A stretch of 64,000 nucleotides of DNA, taken from CAKKQX01 sp963734595. Lineage in GTDB: Bacteria > Pseudomonadota > Gammaproteobacteria > Burkholderiales > SG8-41. Of the stretch, positions 36,095 to 45,602 are shown piece by piece. The notes under the pieces were generated by a model. It made no database searches. It was not told the DNA's origin and saw nothing but the letters and a program-made list of their open reading frames with translations. Where the stretch lies: the NCBI GenBank assembly GCA_963734595.1, contig CAVTHV010000037.1:1-64000 (forward strand). Direction: 5' to 3'. Made by a program: the position numbers and the translations under genes. Position 1 is the stretch's first letter, and every line of letters begins with the position of its first letter.

Positions 36095-36288
36095 CGGCAG
36101 TTTTGAAGATAGCCTGGCAGGCGCAGACTGAATAGTCATGTTGCTTGCGGGGGATTTCGCCCGGCCCGGCAATCTTCGGCGTCCGCCCGCGCGACTTCAA
36201 CCCGTTGCGTGCGTAATTGCCATTTACATTCCAGCTGAAAAGTTATATTCACCTCGTTTACACTATCGCGGTACCGGGGCCGGAACCG

Positions 36289-37542
36289 ATGAACGAGGAC
36301 TCAGCCAGAACGATTCGCGGGATTGTGGACGGCGTATACCGTTCCGAATCGCGCCGCGTCTTCGCCACGCTGATCCGCCTGCTCGGCGACTTCGACCTCG
36401 CCGAAGAGGCGCTGCACGATGCGTTCCGGGCGGCGCTCGAGCAATGGCCGCGGGACGGCGTGCCCGCGAATCCCCGCGCGTGGCTCGTGTCGGCCGGCCG
36501 CTTCAAGGCCATCGATGCAATGCGCCGCGACGCGCGGCTTCGATCCGCTCGACGACGAGGCCGCCGAGCAGATCGCGGCGCCCGACGATCCGGCATCGTG
36601 GGACAGCGACAGACATCGGGGACGACCGGCTGCGGCTGGTGTTCACCTGCTGCCATCCGGCTCTGCCGCCGGATGCGCAGGTGGCGCTCACGCTTCGCGA
36701 AGTCTGCGGACTCACGACCGAAGAAATCGCGCACGCGTTTCTGACCGCGCCGCCCACGCTCGCGCAGCGCATCGTGCGCGCCAAGAACAAGATCCGCGAT
36801 GCGAGAATTCCCTATCAGGTGCCGTCGCAGGCGGACCTGCCGGAGCGGCTGGACAGCGTGCTGCGCGTGATCTACCTGGTGTTCAACGAGGGCTACGCCG
36901 CATCGTCGGGCGCGTCGCTGACGCGGCACGATCTGTCGGGCGAAGCGATCCGCCTGGCGCGACTGCTCGTCGAACTGCTGCCCGAACCCGAGGTGACGGG
37001 CCTGCTCGCGCTGATGCTGCTGCACGAATCCCGTCGCGCGGCGCGCGCCACGCCCGCGGGCGATGTGATTCTGCTCGAGGACCAGGACCGGTCGCTGTGG
37101 AACCGGGCGCTGATCGCGGAAGGCACCGTGCTCGTCGAGCGCGCGCTGGCGTCGCGGCGCGTCGGGCCTTACGCATTGCAGGCGGCAATCTCGGCGGTGC
37201 ATGCCGAAGCGCCGAGCCGCCGCGGCGACCGACTGGCCGCAGATCGTCGGACTGTATGACGTGCTGGTGCGCATCGAGCCCTCGCCCATCGTCGAGCTGA
37301 ACCGCGCGGTGGCGGTGGCGATGCGCGACGGCCCCGCGGCGGGACTGGCGCTGATCGAGGCCATACTGGCGCGCGGCGAACTGTCGGATTACCGCCTCGC
37401 GCACGCGGCGCGGGCGGACCTCTGCCGGCGGCTCAACCGGACAGACGAAGCGCGCAGTTCGTACCTGCGGGCGCTGGAACTCACGCGCCAGGAACCCGAG
37501 CGGCGATTTCTGGAACGGCGGCTTGCCGAACTGGCGGATTGA
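36289..37542 (+). pseudogene. ECF42-type sigma-70 factor with C-terminal extension (three frameshifts)
   Basis: Start MNEDSARTIRGIVDGVYRSE, then sigma region 2 (LLGDFDLAEEALHDAFRAAL, PRAWLVSAGRFKAIDAMRRD). Shifts near 36543 and 36610 lead to RLRLVFTCCHPALPPDAQVA and region 4 (LTLREVCGLTTEEIAHAFLT). A long helical extension (VIYLVFNEGYAASSGASLTR, QAAISAVHAEAP), one more shift near 37225 and the end LERRLAELAD follow. Repaired length is about 417 residues, as in ECF sigma factors of the group paired with DGPF proteins. Four DGPF genes lie 2 to 5 kb downstream. Confidence 0.87.
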
Positions 37543-37609
37543 ACGGCGGACCTTTCCCGAAAGCCTGCTGTCTGTAATAACATTCTGTCTGCATTTCCCC
37601 GGATTCGTC

Positions 37610-38536
<927 letters not shown>

Positions 38537-38546
38537 GGACGCGCGC

Positions 38547-39332
38547 ATGAAGCCGGCAGGCCGTTTTGCGTTCAACCGTTATGGCGTATGGGCGATTTAC
38601 CGGTTCGAGATGGCGCGGTTCTGGCGCACCGTGGCGCAGAGCGTCGTCACGCCGGTGATCACCACGTCGCTGTACTTCGTGGTGTTCGGCGCGGCCATCG
38701 GCTCGCGCATGACCGAGGTGGCCGGCGTGCCGTACGGCGCGTTCATCGTGCCGGGGCTGATCATGCTGTCGCTGTTCACGGCGAGCCTCTCCAACGCCTC
38801 GTTCGGCATCTACTTCCCCAAGTTCACCGGCACGATTTACGAAATCCTGTCCGCGCCGGTATCGCCGCCGGAGATCGTGCTCGCCTACGTCGGCGCGGCG
38901 GCGATCAAGTCCGTGCTGCTGGGCCTGATCATCCTCGCCACGGCGAGCCTGTTCGTGCCGATCCGGATCATGCATCCCGGATGGATGATCGCCTTCCTGG
39001 TGCTGACCGCGACGACGTTCAGCCTGTTCGGCTTCATCATCGGCGTCTGGGCGAAAGGTTTCGAGCAGTTGCAGTTCGTTCCGATGCTGGTCGTCACCCC
39101 GCTGACGTTCCTGGGCGGCGCGTTTTATTCGATCGACATGCTGCCGCCGGCATGGCGCGCCGTCAGCCTGTTCAACCCGGTGGTCTACCTGATCAGCGGT
39201 TTTCGCTGGAGCTTCTACGGCACCGCCGATGTCGGCGTGGGCGTGAGCCTGGCGGCGACGCTGGGATTCTTCCTGGTCTGCCTGGCCGGGGTGACGTGGA
39301 TTTTCAGAACCGGTTATCGCCTGAAAAGCTGA
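38547..39332 (+). CDS. ABC-2 transporter permease, YadH-like
   Basis: A 261-residue protein with six membrane helices. VVTPVITTSLYFVVFGAAIG, the conserved FGIYFPKFTGTIYEILSAPV and LTFLGGAFYSIDMLPPAWRA are the ABC-2 permease signatures. ATG 38547 has TGAGGAC seven bases before it; the ATG at 38523, inside the previous gene, is less likely. It forms the channel partner of the YadG-like ATPase. The pair is set between the ECF sigma factor and the DGPF genes. Confidence 0.9.
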   Translation: MKPAGRFAFNRYGVWAIYRFEMARFWRTVAQSVVTPVITTSLYFVVFGAAIGSRMTEVAGVPYGAFIVPGLIMLSLFTASLSNASFGIYFPKFTGTIYEILSAPVSPPEIVLAYVGAAAIKSVLLGLIILATASLFVPIRIMHPGWMIAFLVLTATTFSLFGFIIGVWAKGFEQLQFVPMLVVTPLTFLGGAFYSIDMLPPAWRAVSLFNPVVYLISGFRWSFYGTADVGVGVSLAATLGFFLVCLAGVTWIFRTGYRLKS

Positions 39333-39515
39333 ATCGGCTGCAAAGCTGATGCGGATGGCCCCCGGCCGGCGTCACTCCGCCGCGCGGGCGATCCGGAAAA
39401 ATAAATGACAGGCATTGTCGAATTGGCGTGAGGCCATTCGACTACAGGGTAAGCACGGTCGCTGCCGCACCGCAGCCCAGATTAAATTAATATGTTAAAA
39501 CAAGGAGTTATTGCC

Positions 39516-39931
39516 ATGCGCTTCATGATCATCGTCAAGGCCACCAGAGACTCCGAAGCCGGCGTGATGCCGGACGAGGCACTCCTTGCCGCCATGCAGA
39601 AGTACCACGAGGAACTGGTGAAATCCGGCGTGCTGGTCGATGCCTCCGGACTCAAGCCGAGTTCGCAGGGCTGGCGCATCCGGTATTCGGGAGACAAGCG
39701 CACGTCGTCGACGGCCCATTCGCCGAGACCAAGGAAGTCATCGCCGGCTACACGATCATCAATGTGGCATCGCGGGAAGAAGCGATCGAGCTGACCAAGC
39801 GCTTTCCTAACCCATCGATCGACGGCAAGACCGGCGAAATCGAGGTGCGGCCGTTTTTCGAGCTGGACGATTTCGGCCCGAGCGAAGCGGTGGAGCGCTT
39901 CCGCGAAATGTGTGTCGGAACCAAAAAATAG
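39516..39931 (+). pseudogene. DGPF/YCII-domain protein 1 (one frameshift)
   Basis: MRFMIIVKATRDSEAGVMPD starts it, after AAGGAGTTATTGCC. At about 39699 one base is missing: the frame then reads VVDGPFAETKEVIAGYTIIN (the DGPF motif) and SREEAIELTKRFPNP, ending at TAG 39929-39931. Repaired length is about 138 residues. YCII/DGPF proteins have a dimeric ferredoxin-like fold; in ECF42 systems they are the partners and targets of the sigma factor. Biochemical activity is unknown. Confidence 0.82.
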
Positions 39932-39948
39932 CCGAAGGAGAGATCACG

Positions 39949-40375
39949 ATGCGATTCATGGTGATTGTCAAAGCGTCCGGGAACTGCGAGGCCGGTATCA
40001 TGCCGGATGGGCAGTTTCTGGCCGAGATGCGCAAATACAACGAAGCACTCGCGAACGCGGGCATCCTGCTCGCGGTAGACCGGCTGCACCCGACATCGAA
40101 GGGCGCGCGCGTCCGGTTCTCCGGCACTCAGCGTACCGTGATCGACGGGCCTTTCGCCGAGACGAAGGAACTCGTCGGCGGCTTCTGGATGTGGCAGGTC
40201 AAGTCGAAGGAAGAAGCGATCGAATGGGTCAAGCGCTGTCCCAATCCGCCCGATGGGGAAGTCGAGATCGAAATTCGCGAGGTGCTCGGAGTCGGACGAC
40301 TTCGGCCCCGGTCTCACTTACCAGGCCGGGGATCAGGATCGTCGCGAGCGCGCGCAGATTGCCGGAAAGAAATAA
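39949..40375 (+). pseudogene. DGPF/YCII-domain protein 2 (one frameshift)
   Basis: MRFMVIVKASGNCEAGIMPD, preceded by GAAGGAGAGATCACG; HPTSKGARVRFSGTQRTVID leads to DGPFAETKELVGGFWMWQVK. A shift near 40288 restores SDDFGPGLTYQAGDQDRRER and a stop at 40373-40375. It is 17 bases after DGPF protein 1, to which it is similar, so the two arose by duplication and are co-transcribed. Confidence 0.82.
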
Positions 40376-40402
40376 CCCGGAAACGACAAGGAGAAGCTCC
40401 TC

Positions 40403-40865
40403 ATGCCAATGAGCAAAACCAGTCCCGGACGGGATGCACACGGTCACACCGCACCTGGTCTGCGCCGGCGCGGCCGACGCCATCGAGTTCTACAAGAAAG
40501 CCTTCAATGCAGTCGAAGGGGGACGGTTGCCGGGCCCGCAGGGAAAACTCATGCACGCAATGATCCGCATCGAAGGCTCGGCCGTGATGCTGGTCGACGA
40601 AATGCCCGAATGTGGCGCGCTGGGGCCGAAGTCGCTCAAGGGCACGCCGGTGACGATTCACCTCTACGTCGAGGACGTCGATGCGGTGGTCGCGCGAGCA
40701 GTGGCCGCCGGCGCGAAAGTCACGATGCCGGTCGCCGACATGTTCTGGGGCGACCGCTACGGCAGGCTCGAGGATCCGTTCGGCCACCACTGGTCGGTGG
40801 CCACGCACATCCGCGACGTGACGCCCGCGGAAATGCAGGACGCGATGCGGAAAATGGCCGGCTGA
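40403..40865 (+). pseudogene. VOC-family PhnB-like (glyoxalase-fold) protein, frameshift at start
   Basis: HTVTPHLVCAGAADAIEFYK, HAMIRIEGSAVMLVDEMPEC and DMFWGDRYGRLEDPFGHHWS are the PhnB/VOC marks. The domain frame opens at 40434, but AAGGAGAAGCTCCTC stands before an ATG at 40403 in another frame. Adding a base in the AAAA run near 40415 gives a normal PhnB start (KPVPDGMHTVTPHL). VOC proteins of this type are often encoded with DGPF proteins and ECF sigma factors; the reaction is not known. Confidence 0.82.
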
Positions 40866-40908
40866 ACACCTCCGTGATAATCAAACCCGGGATGAACAGG
40901 AGCATCCG

Positions 40909-41298
40909 ATGAAATTTCTGTGTTTGATCTGTGCCGAGAAGGTCATGGAGCAAATGCCGGCGGACGCGGCGGAAAAACTCTTTCAGGAGTATGCCGCGTT
41001 CACCGAAGACATTCGCCGCAGCGGCCACTATGCCGGCTGCAACCGTCTGCTGCCGCCGCACGCCGCAACCACGATCCGCGTGCGCGACGGCAGGGTCTCG
41101 ACCACCGACGGCCCGTGGGTGGAAACCAAGGAACAGCTCGGCGGTTACTACGTGCTCGAAGCGCGCGACCTGAATGAGGCGATCCGGGTGGCGTCGAAGA
41201 TTCCCGGCGCCGCGCTGGGCTGCGTCGAAATCCGGCCGATCGCCGAAGACGAACAGACGGTCCGCGCGCTGGGATTTGACGTCGCGGCGGCCCGCTGA
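40909..41298 (+). CDS. DGPF/YCII-domain protein 3
   Basis: An intact 129-residue protein beginning MKFLCLICAEKVMEQMPADA. The motif TTDGPWVETKEQLGGYYVLE is a DGPF variant (DGPW), followed by DLNEAIRVASKIPGAALGCV and EIRPI. This subtype resembles those encoded beside ECF42 sigma factors in many soil bacteria. It stands 43 bases after the VOC gene. Confidence 0.88.
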   Translation: MKFLCLICAEKVMEQMPADAAEKLFQEYAAFTEDIRRSGHYAGCNRLLPPHAATTIRVRDGRVSTTDGPWVETKEQLGGYYVLEARDLNEAIRVASKIPGAALGCVEIRPIAEDEQTVRALGFDVAAAR

Positions 41299-41323
41299 CC
41301 CTCACCCCGATCCGGAGAAAGCG

Positions 41324-41692
41324 ATGAAATACCTGTGCCTGGTGTACCTCGATGAAAAGCGGCTCGACGAGCTGCCCGATGAAGACTGCGTGGCCTATGA
41401 CGCGTCCATACGCGCCAGCGGCAAGTGCATGGCATCGGAAGCGCTGGAGTCGGTGCAGACCGCCACCACGGTGCGGATGCGCAACGGCAAGCTGGCGGTG
41501 ACCGACGGGCCGTTTGCGGAAACCAAAGAGCAGCTCGCCGGTTTCTACATGATCGACGCGCGCGATCTCGACGATGCGATCCAGATCGCCGCAAAAATTC
41601 CGCCGGCCCGCGTGGGTTGCGTGGAAGTGCGGCCGATCCGGCCGATCCGCGACACCGTCGCCGCGGCACAGCAGCGTAAAGGCAATTCTTAA
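41324..41692 (+). CDS. DGPF/YCII-domain protein 4
   Basis: An intact 122-residue protein, MKYLCLVYLDEKRLDELPDE, with VTDGPFAETKEQLAGFYMID and DLDDAIQIAAKIPPARVGCV then EVRPIRPI. CGGAGAAAGCG precedes the ATG at 41324. It is the closest paralogue of protein 3; the cluster thus has two pairs of DGPF paralogues around a VOC gene. Confidence 0.9.
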   Translation: MKYLCLVYLDEKRLDELPDEDCVAYDASIRASGKCMASEALESVQTATTVRMRNGKLAVTDGPFAETKEQLAGFYMIDARDLDDAIQIAAKIPPARVGCVEVRPIRPIRDTVAAAQQRKGNS

Positions 41693-41703
41693 AGGAGAAT
41701 CTT

Positions 41704-42871
41704 ATGGCCACTTCACGCAAGAAACCCGCCACGCGCGCCCAACGCCGCACTGTGGTGCTGGTCGCCACGCGCAAGGGCGCGTGGCTGTATCACGGCGACG
41801 CGGCGCGCAAAACCTGGCGCGCCGACGGCCCGCATTTTCTCGGCCACGTGATCAGCCAGATGGTGCTCGATCCGCGCGACGGCAAAACGCTGCTTGCCGC
41901 GGCCAAAACCGGCCACCTCGGGCCGACGGTGTTCCGTTCAACGAACATGGGAAAAACCTGGAAAGAAGCCGCGCGCCCGCCCGCATTCGCCAAGGCCGCG
42001 GACGGCGAAAAGGGCCGCTCGGTCGATCACACGTTCTGGCTGACGCCCGCGCACGCCAACGAGCCCGGCGTGTGGTATGCGGGCACGAGCCCGCAGGGAC
42101 TGTTCCGCTCGGAGGACGGCGGCGTCGACCTGGGCGCCGTTTTCGTCCGTCAACGACGATCCGCAGTACCGCGAATGGATGGGCACCGTGCAGGACGGCA
42201 CGCCGGACGGACCGAAGCTGCATTCGATCATCATCGATCCGCGCGACCCCAAACATCTGTACTTCGGGATGTCGGGCGGCGGCGTGCATGAGACGGTGGA
42301 TGGCGGCAGGACGTGGCGGGTGATGATCAAGGGGATGGATGTGGTGGAGGGATTCGGTTTCGATGCCTCGAAACCCACGTTCCACGATCCGCATTGCCTG
42401 CGCATGTGCCCCGGCAACCCGGACCGCATCTACCAGCAGAACCACTGCGGCATCTACCGCATCGACCGGCCGTCGGACACGTGGGTGCGCATCGGCAAGA
42501 GCATGCCGAAAAAAGTCGGCGATATCGGCTTTCCGCTGGTCGTGCATCCGCGCGACGACAACACCGCGTGGGTGTTCCCGATGGACGGCACCCGCGTGTG
42601 GCCGCGCACGAGCCCGGACGGCAAGCCCGCGGTCTATGCGACGCGCAACGGCGGCAAGACCTGGCAGCGTCTCGACGCCGGACTGCCCGAGCGCCACGCG
42701 TGGTGGACCGTGAAGCGCCAGGCGATGACGGCGGACGCGTCGGATCCGGTCGGACTGTACTTCGGCACGACCAGCGGCGAGTTGTGGATGAGCCGCGACG
42801 AAGGCCGCCGCTGGACCTGCATCGCGCAACACCTGCCGGAGATCTACGCCGTGGAAGCGGCCGAGCTATAG
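41704..42871 (+). pseudogene. BNR/sialidase-like beta-propeller protein (one frameshift)
   Basis: Start MATSRKKPATRAQRRTVVLV after AAAGGAGAATCTT. Asp-box-like repeats are RSTNMGKTWKEA, SEDGGVD, ETVDGGRTWRVM, RNGGKTWQRL and SRDEGRRWTC. Near 42135 an indel moves the frame; the second part (WMGTVQDGTPDGPKLHSIII onward) is intact to 42871. It has no export signal, so it should be cytoplasmic, unlike the BNR lipoprotein at 948. Enzyme activity is not evident. The MoaD-like gene follows by 14 bases. Confidence 0.8.
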
Positions 42872-42885
42872 GCGCCGGCAACACG

Positions 42886-43143
42886 ATGAAAGTGCTGATA
42901 CCGAGCGCGCTGCGCTCATACACCGAGCAGGGCGAGGCCGAGGCGAGCGGCGCCACGCTCGCCGCCGTCCTCGCCGACCTCGACCGTCGCTATCCCGGGA
43001 TTCGTTTCCGCATGATCGACGAGCAGGACCGGATACGGCGCCACATCCGCATCTTCGTCAACGGCGGGCAGGCGCGCGACTTGTCGCAGCCGCTCGCCGC
43101 GACCGACGAGGTGGTCATCGTCCAGGCGCTGAGCGGCGGCTGA
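42886..43143 (+). CDS. MoaD/ThiS-family small sulphur-carrier-like protein
   Basis: An 85-residue beta-grasp protein: MKVLIPSALRSYTEQGEAEA, LAAVLADLDRRYPGIRFRMI, RIFVNGGQARDLSQPLAATD, and the C-terminal diglycine VVIVQALSGG needed for adenylation and thiocarboxylate formation. No moaE, moeB or thi genes are near. Its partner is the BNR propeller gene directly before it, a pairing that suggests a role other than standard molybdopterin synthesis. Its 3' end overlaps an open frame on the other strand. Confidence 0.85.
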   Translation: MKVLIPSALRSYTEQGEAEASGATLAAVLADLDRRYPGIRFRMIDEQDRIRRHIRIFVNGGQARDLSQPLAATDEVVIVQALSGG

Positions 43144-43575
43144 GGCGCCGCGCGGCGAGTTCTCATTCTGCAGCGCGCCGTCGGCCTCGATCCGCGAGGA
43201 CATGAAACCGTCGATGACGATCGCAACCATCAGCAGCAGGACCAGGATCAGAATGCTCTGCCTGCCATTGATGGAGCTGCGGCTGGGCACCGCTTCCAGC
43301 GCGAATAGCGGCAAGCCGGCCGCAGAAAGCAGCCGCCACCCGCCCAGGCCGAAGAAAATGGATATGACGAAAAGATGGCCGCTATAGAAGACCCCGCCGT
43401 ACAGGAACGCCGGCAGCATCGCGAGTGCGAGCACGCATGAAATCGTCCACCGGCTCATGAGGTCGAGGCGCGCAAACCGGCCGCAGATGCGACACCGCGC
43501 TTCACCGTCCAGGTTCGCGTACAACATGTCGCGCCGGGTAATAACCCGCCGCTTGCAGCTCGGGCAGGCGATCAT
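42916..43575 (-). CDS. Zinc-ribbon plus three-helix membrane protein; 3' end uncertain
   Basis: The start at 43575 gives MIACPSCKRRVI and EARCRICGRFARLDLMSR, a four-Cys zinc ribbon. Three hydrophobic helices follow (TISCVLALAMLPAFLYGGVF, LFVISIFFGLGGWRLLSAAG, ILILVLLLMVAIVIDGFMSS). After about 43165 the frame continues antisense to the MoaD-like gene to 42916; that tail looks spurious, so an indel hiding the true stop near 43150 is likely. No family recognised beyond the ribbon. Confidence 0.55.
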   Translation of the reverse strand: MIACPSCKRRVITRRDMLYANLDGEARCRICGRFARLDLMSRWTISCVLALAMLPAFLYGGVFYSGHLFVISIFFGLGGWRLLSAAGLPLFALEAVPSRSSINGRQSILILVLLLMVAIVIDGFMSSRIEADGALQNENSPRGASAAAQRLDDDHLVGRGERLRQVARLPAVDEDADVAPYPVLLVDHAETNPGIATVEVGEDGGERGAARLGLALLGV

Positions 43576-43660
43576 GGTTCGAAAATCATAGCGCGCATTG
43601 GCGGCTGGCGTAATGCGCCGGGCCCGGGTCTCGCACCGCACTGCCGCGCATGGAATCTCA

Positions 43661-43674
43661 TAATCCGTTGTTTT
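43661..43674 (-). repeat. Dispersed 14-base motif, copy 5 (AAAACAACGGATTA)
   Basis: Exact consensus on the minus strand, flanked by an A/T-rich run (TTTTTATTATGTTATTACG). It lies three bases beyond the EI24 gene's stop codon. Confidence 0.6.
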
Positions 43675-43676
43675 TA

Positions 43677-44400
43677 TTATGTTATTACGTAACGCGCGCG
43701 TTCCAGCCGGCCGAGGCAGAAATGCGTGAACGCGAGCCCCGAGAGCACCGGCACCAGCAGGTTCACCAATGGCACGTAGAACAACAGTGACAACGCGATG
43801 CCGAGCAGAAACAGATCGCCGCGCGCGTCGCGCCGGATGCGTTTGAACTCTTCAGCGCTCGCGTGCTCGGCCAGCGCGTCGTAGCGGAACATGCGCTGAT
43901 TCAGGTACGCCGAGGTCAGCACCGGCGCAAGCACCGCGCCCACGCCCGTCAGCCACAGCGGCAGCGTGACGATCCACAGCACCGCGAACACGACGATGCC
44001 GGTCACGGCGTTGAGCACGCTGCCGATCAGCGTGCCGCCGGTCTTGCGTCCGAGTCCGGGGTAGTAGCGCTCGCCGATAAACCTGACGATCATCGGCATC
44101 GCGATGATCTCGGTGATGACCAGCGCGGTAACGTAGATCGCCGGCACGATGCCGATCAGCACCAGCAGCACCGCAGTGGGATTGATGATCCATCCCGCTC
44201 CCCATTGCATGAGCCAGCCCGCAACCGCCGTTCCGGACATCACGCCGACGATGCCTCCGGTCCACGGGTCCCAGAACATCCACGCCAGCACGCGTCCACA
44301 GCAGGATGCTGCCCACCATCGGCAGCAGCACGACGGCGAGAATGCGCGGCTCGAACAGGTTGTGCGCCGCGCGCGCCAGTGCCGCGAAAATGTCCCGCAT
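43677..44400 (-). pseudogene. EI24/CysZ-like membrane protein (one frameshift)
   Basis: ATG 44400 overlaps the LrgB stop (TGATG). MRDIFAALARAAHNLFEPRI and LAVVLLPMVGSILLW are followed, after an indel near 44296, by LAWMFWDPWTGGIVGVMSGT and four further helices, with IAMPMIVRFIGERYYPGLGR as the EI24 mark, to 43677. EI24-domain proteins include the sulphate permease CysZ; a transport role is possible but unproven. Probably co-transcribed with the lrg-like pair. Confidence 0.82.
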
Positions 44401-45125
44401 CAGAACCACCTCCAGAGCGCCAGTATCAGCGGCATCAGGACCGCCGTGAGCAGGCCGTTCAATCCCATGCCGAGGCCGGCAAACGCGCCCGCCTGTTCGC
44501 TGACCTGGAACGCGCGCGCGGTGCCGATGCCGTGCGACGCGACGCCGACCGCAAAGCCGCGCACGCCGTGATCGCGGATGCGCAGCGCATCGAGCACGTA
44601 CTTCGCCATCATCGCGCCGCTCACTCCGGTCATGATCACCAGCACGGCGGTCAGCGACGGGATGCCGCCGATTTTTTCCGAGATGCCCATTGCGATCGGC
44701 GCCGTCACCGATTTCGGCGCGAGCGACAGCAGCGTGGTCTCGCCGGCGCCCAGCAGCCAGGCGATGCCGATCGCCGAGACGATCGCGGTGAGCGAGCCCG
44801 CCAGCAGCGACGCGCCCAGGGGCAGCAGCGCGGCGCGCAGCCTGTCGAACTGCGCATAGAGCGGCACGGCCAGCGCCACCGTCGCCGGCCCCAGCAGGAA
44901 ATGCACGAATTGCGCGCCGTCGAAATAAGTCTGATACGGCGTGTGCGTGAGCTTGAGCGCGGCGACCAGCATGACGATCGCGAGCAGCACCGGATTGAGC
45001 AACGGATTGAAGCTGGCGCGCCGGTACAGCCAGTACGCGCCCTGGTACGCGAGCAGGGTAATGGTCAGGCCGAGCAGCGGGCTCGCCGCAAGGTAGACCC
45101 AGATGTCGGCAATGCGCGGGGTCAT
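44400..45125 (-). CDS. LrgB/CidB-family membrane protein
   Basis: A 241-residue protein with about seven helices. FNPLLNPVLLAIVMLVAALK, FVHFLLGPATVALAVPLYAQ, LAPKSVTAPIAMGISEKIGG (the family's most conserved segment) and VGVASHGIGTARAFQVSEQA identify it. The family works with LrgA/CidA holin-like proteins in murein hydrolase control and in pyruvate or glycolate-type export. It overlaps the LrgA-like gene by four bases. Confidence 0.92.
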   Translation of the reverse strand: MTPRIADIWVYLAASPLLGLTITLLAYQGAYWLYRRASFNPLLNPVLLAIVMLVAALKLTHTPYQTYFDGAQFVHFLLGPATVALAVPLYAQFDRLRAALLPLGASLLAGSLTAIVSAIGIAWLLGAGETTLLSLAPKSVTAPIAMGISEKIGGIPSLTAVLVIMTGVSGAMMAKYVLDALRIRDHGVRGFAVGVASHGIGTARAFQVSEQAGAFAGLGMGLNGLLTAVLMPLILALWRWF

Positions 45126-45480
45126 TTCCGCTCCCCGGCCTCATTCCTGCCGCGCATCAGCGCCTGCATGACGAGCGCGCTCACCGCGATGGCGAGTGCC
45201 GTGCTCCCGAGCACGGCCACCAGGATCGCCAGCCACTCGCCGGACACGCGCGCGAAATGCACCATCACGCCCACGCCCGCCGGCACGAACAGCAGCGACA
45301 GATGTTGCAGGATGCCGTTGGCGGTATCGCGCAGCGGCGCGGCAATGCCGCCTTTCACCCACAGCGAAACAAACAACAGCAGCATGCCGATCACCGGCCC
45401 GGGCACCGGCAGCGCGAGCGCCTGCACCAGCACTTCTCCGATCAACTGATAAACGAGCAGCGTCGTCAGCGCGCCAGCAT
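45122..45480 (-). pseudogene. LrgA/CidA-family holin-like protein (frameshift in first codons)
   Basis: ALALPVPGPVIGMLLLFVSL, GILQHLSLLFVPAGVGVMVH and LVMQAL give the LrgA signature with four helices. The best start, ATG 45480 after GGAGGTGAAA, leads into a stop after four codons. One base added near 45470 gives MLA-LTTLLVYQLIGEVLVQ, in frame with the rest. Otherwise translation would need the TTG at 45445. It pairs with the LrgB protein encoded next. Confidence 0.85.
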
Positions 45481-45602
45481 TTTCACCTCCGGAACGGGCG
45501 GATGAGTCGTATTATTGTAACGCCCGGGTGCCTGCAGAACAGGTAAAATAAACCATGTCGCCGTCCCTATCCATTCCTGACGCCGCCGCGCACTGATCGA
45601 TC

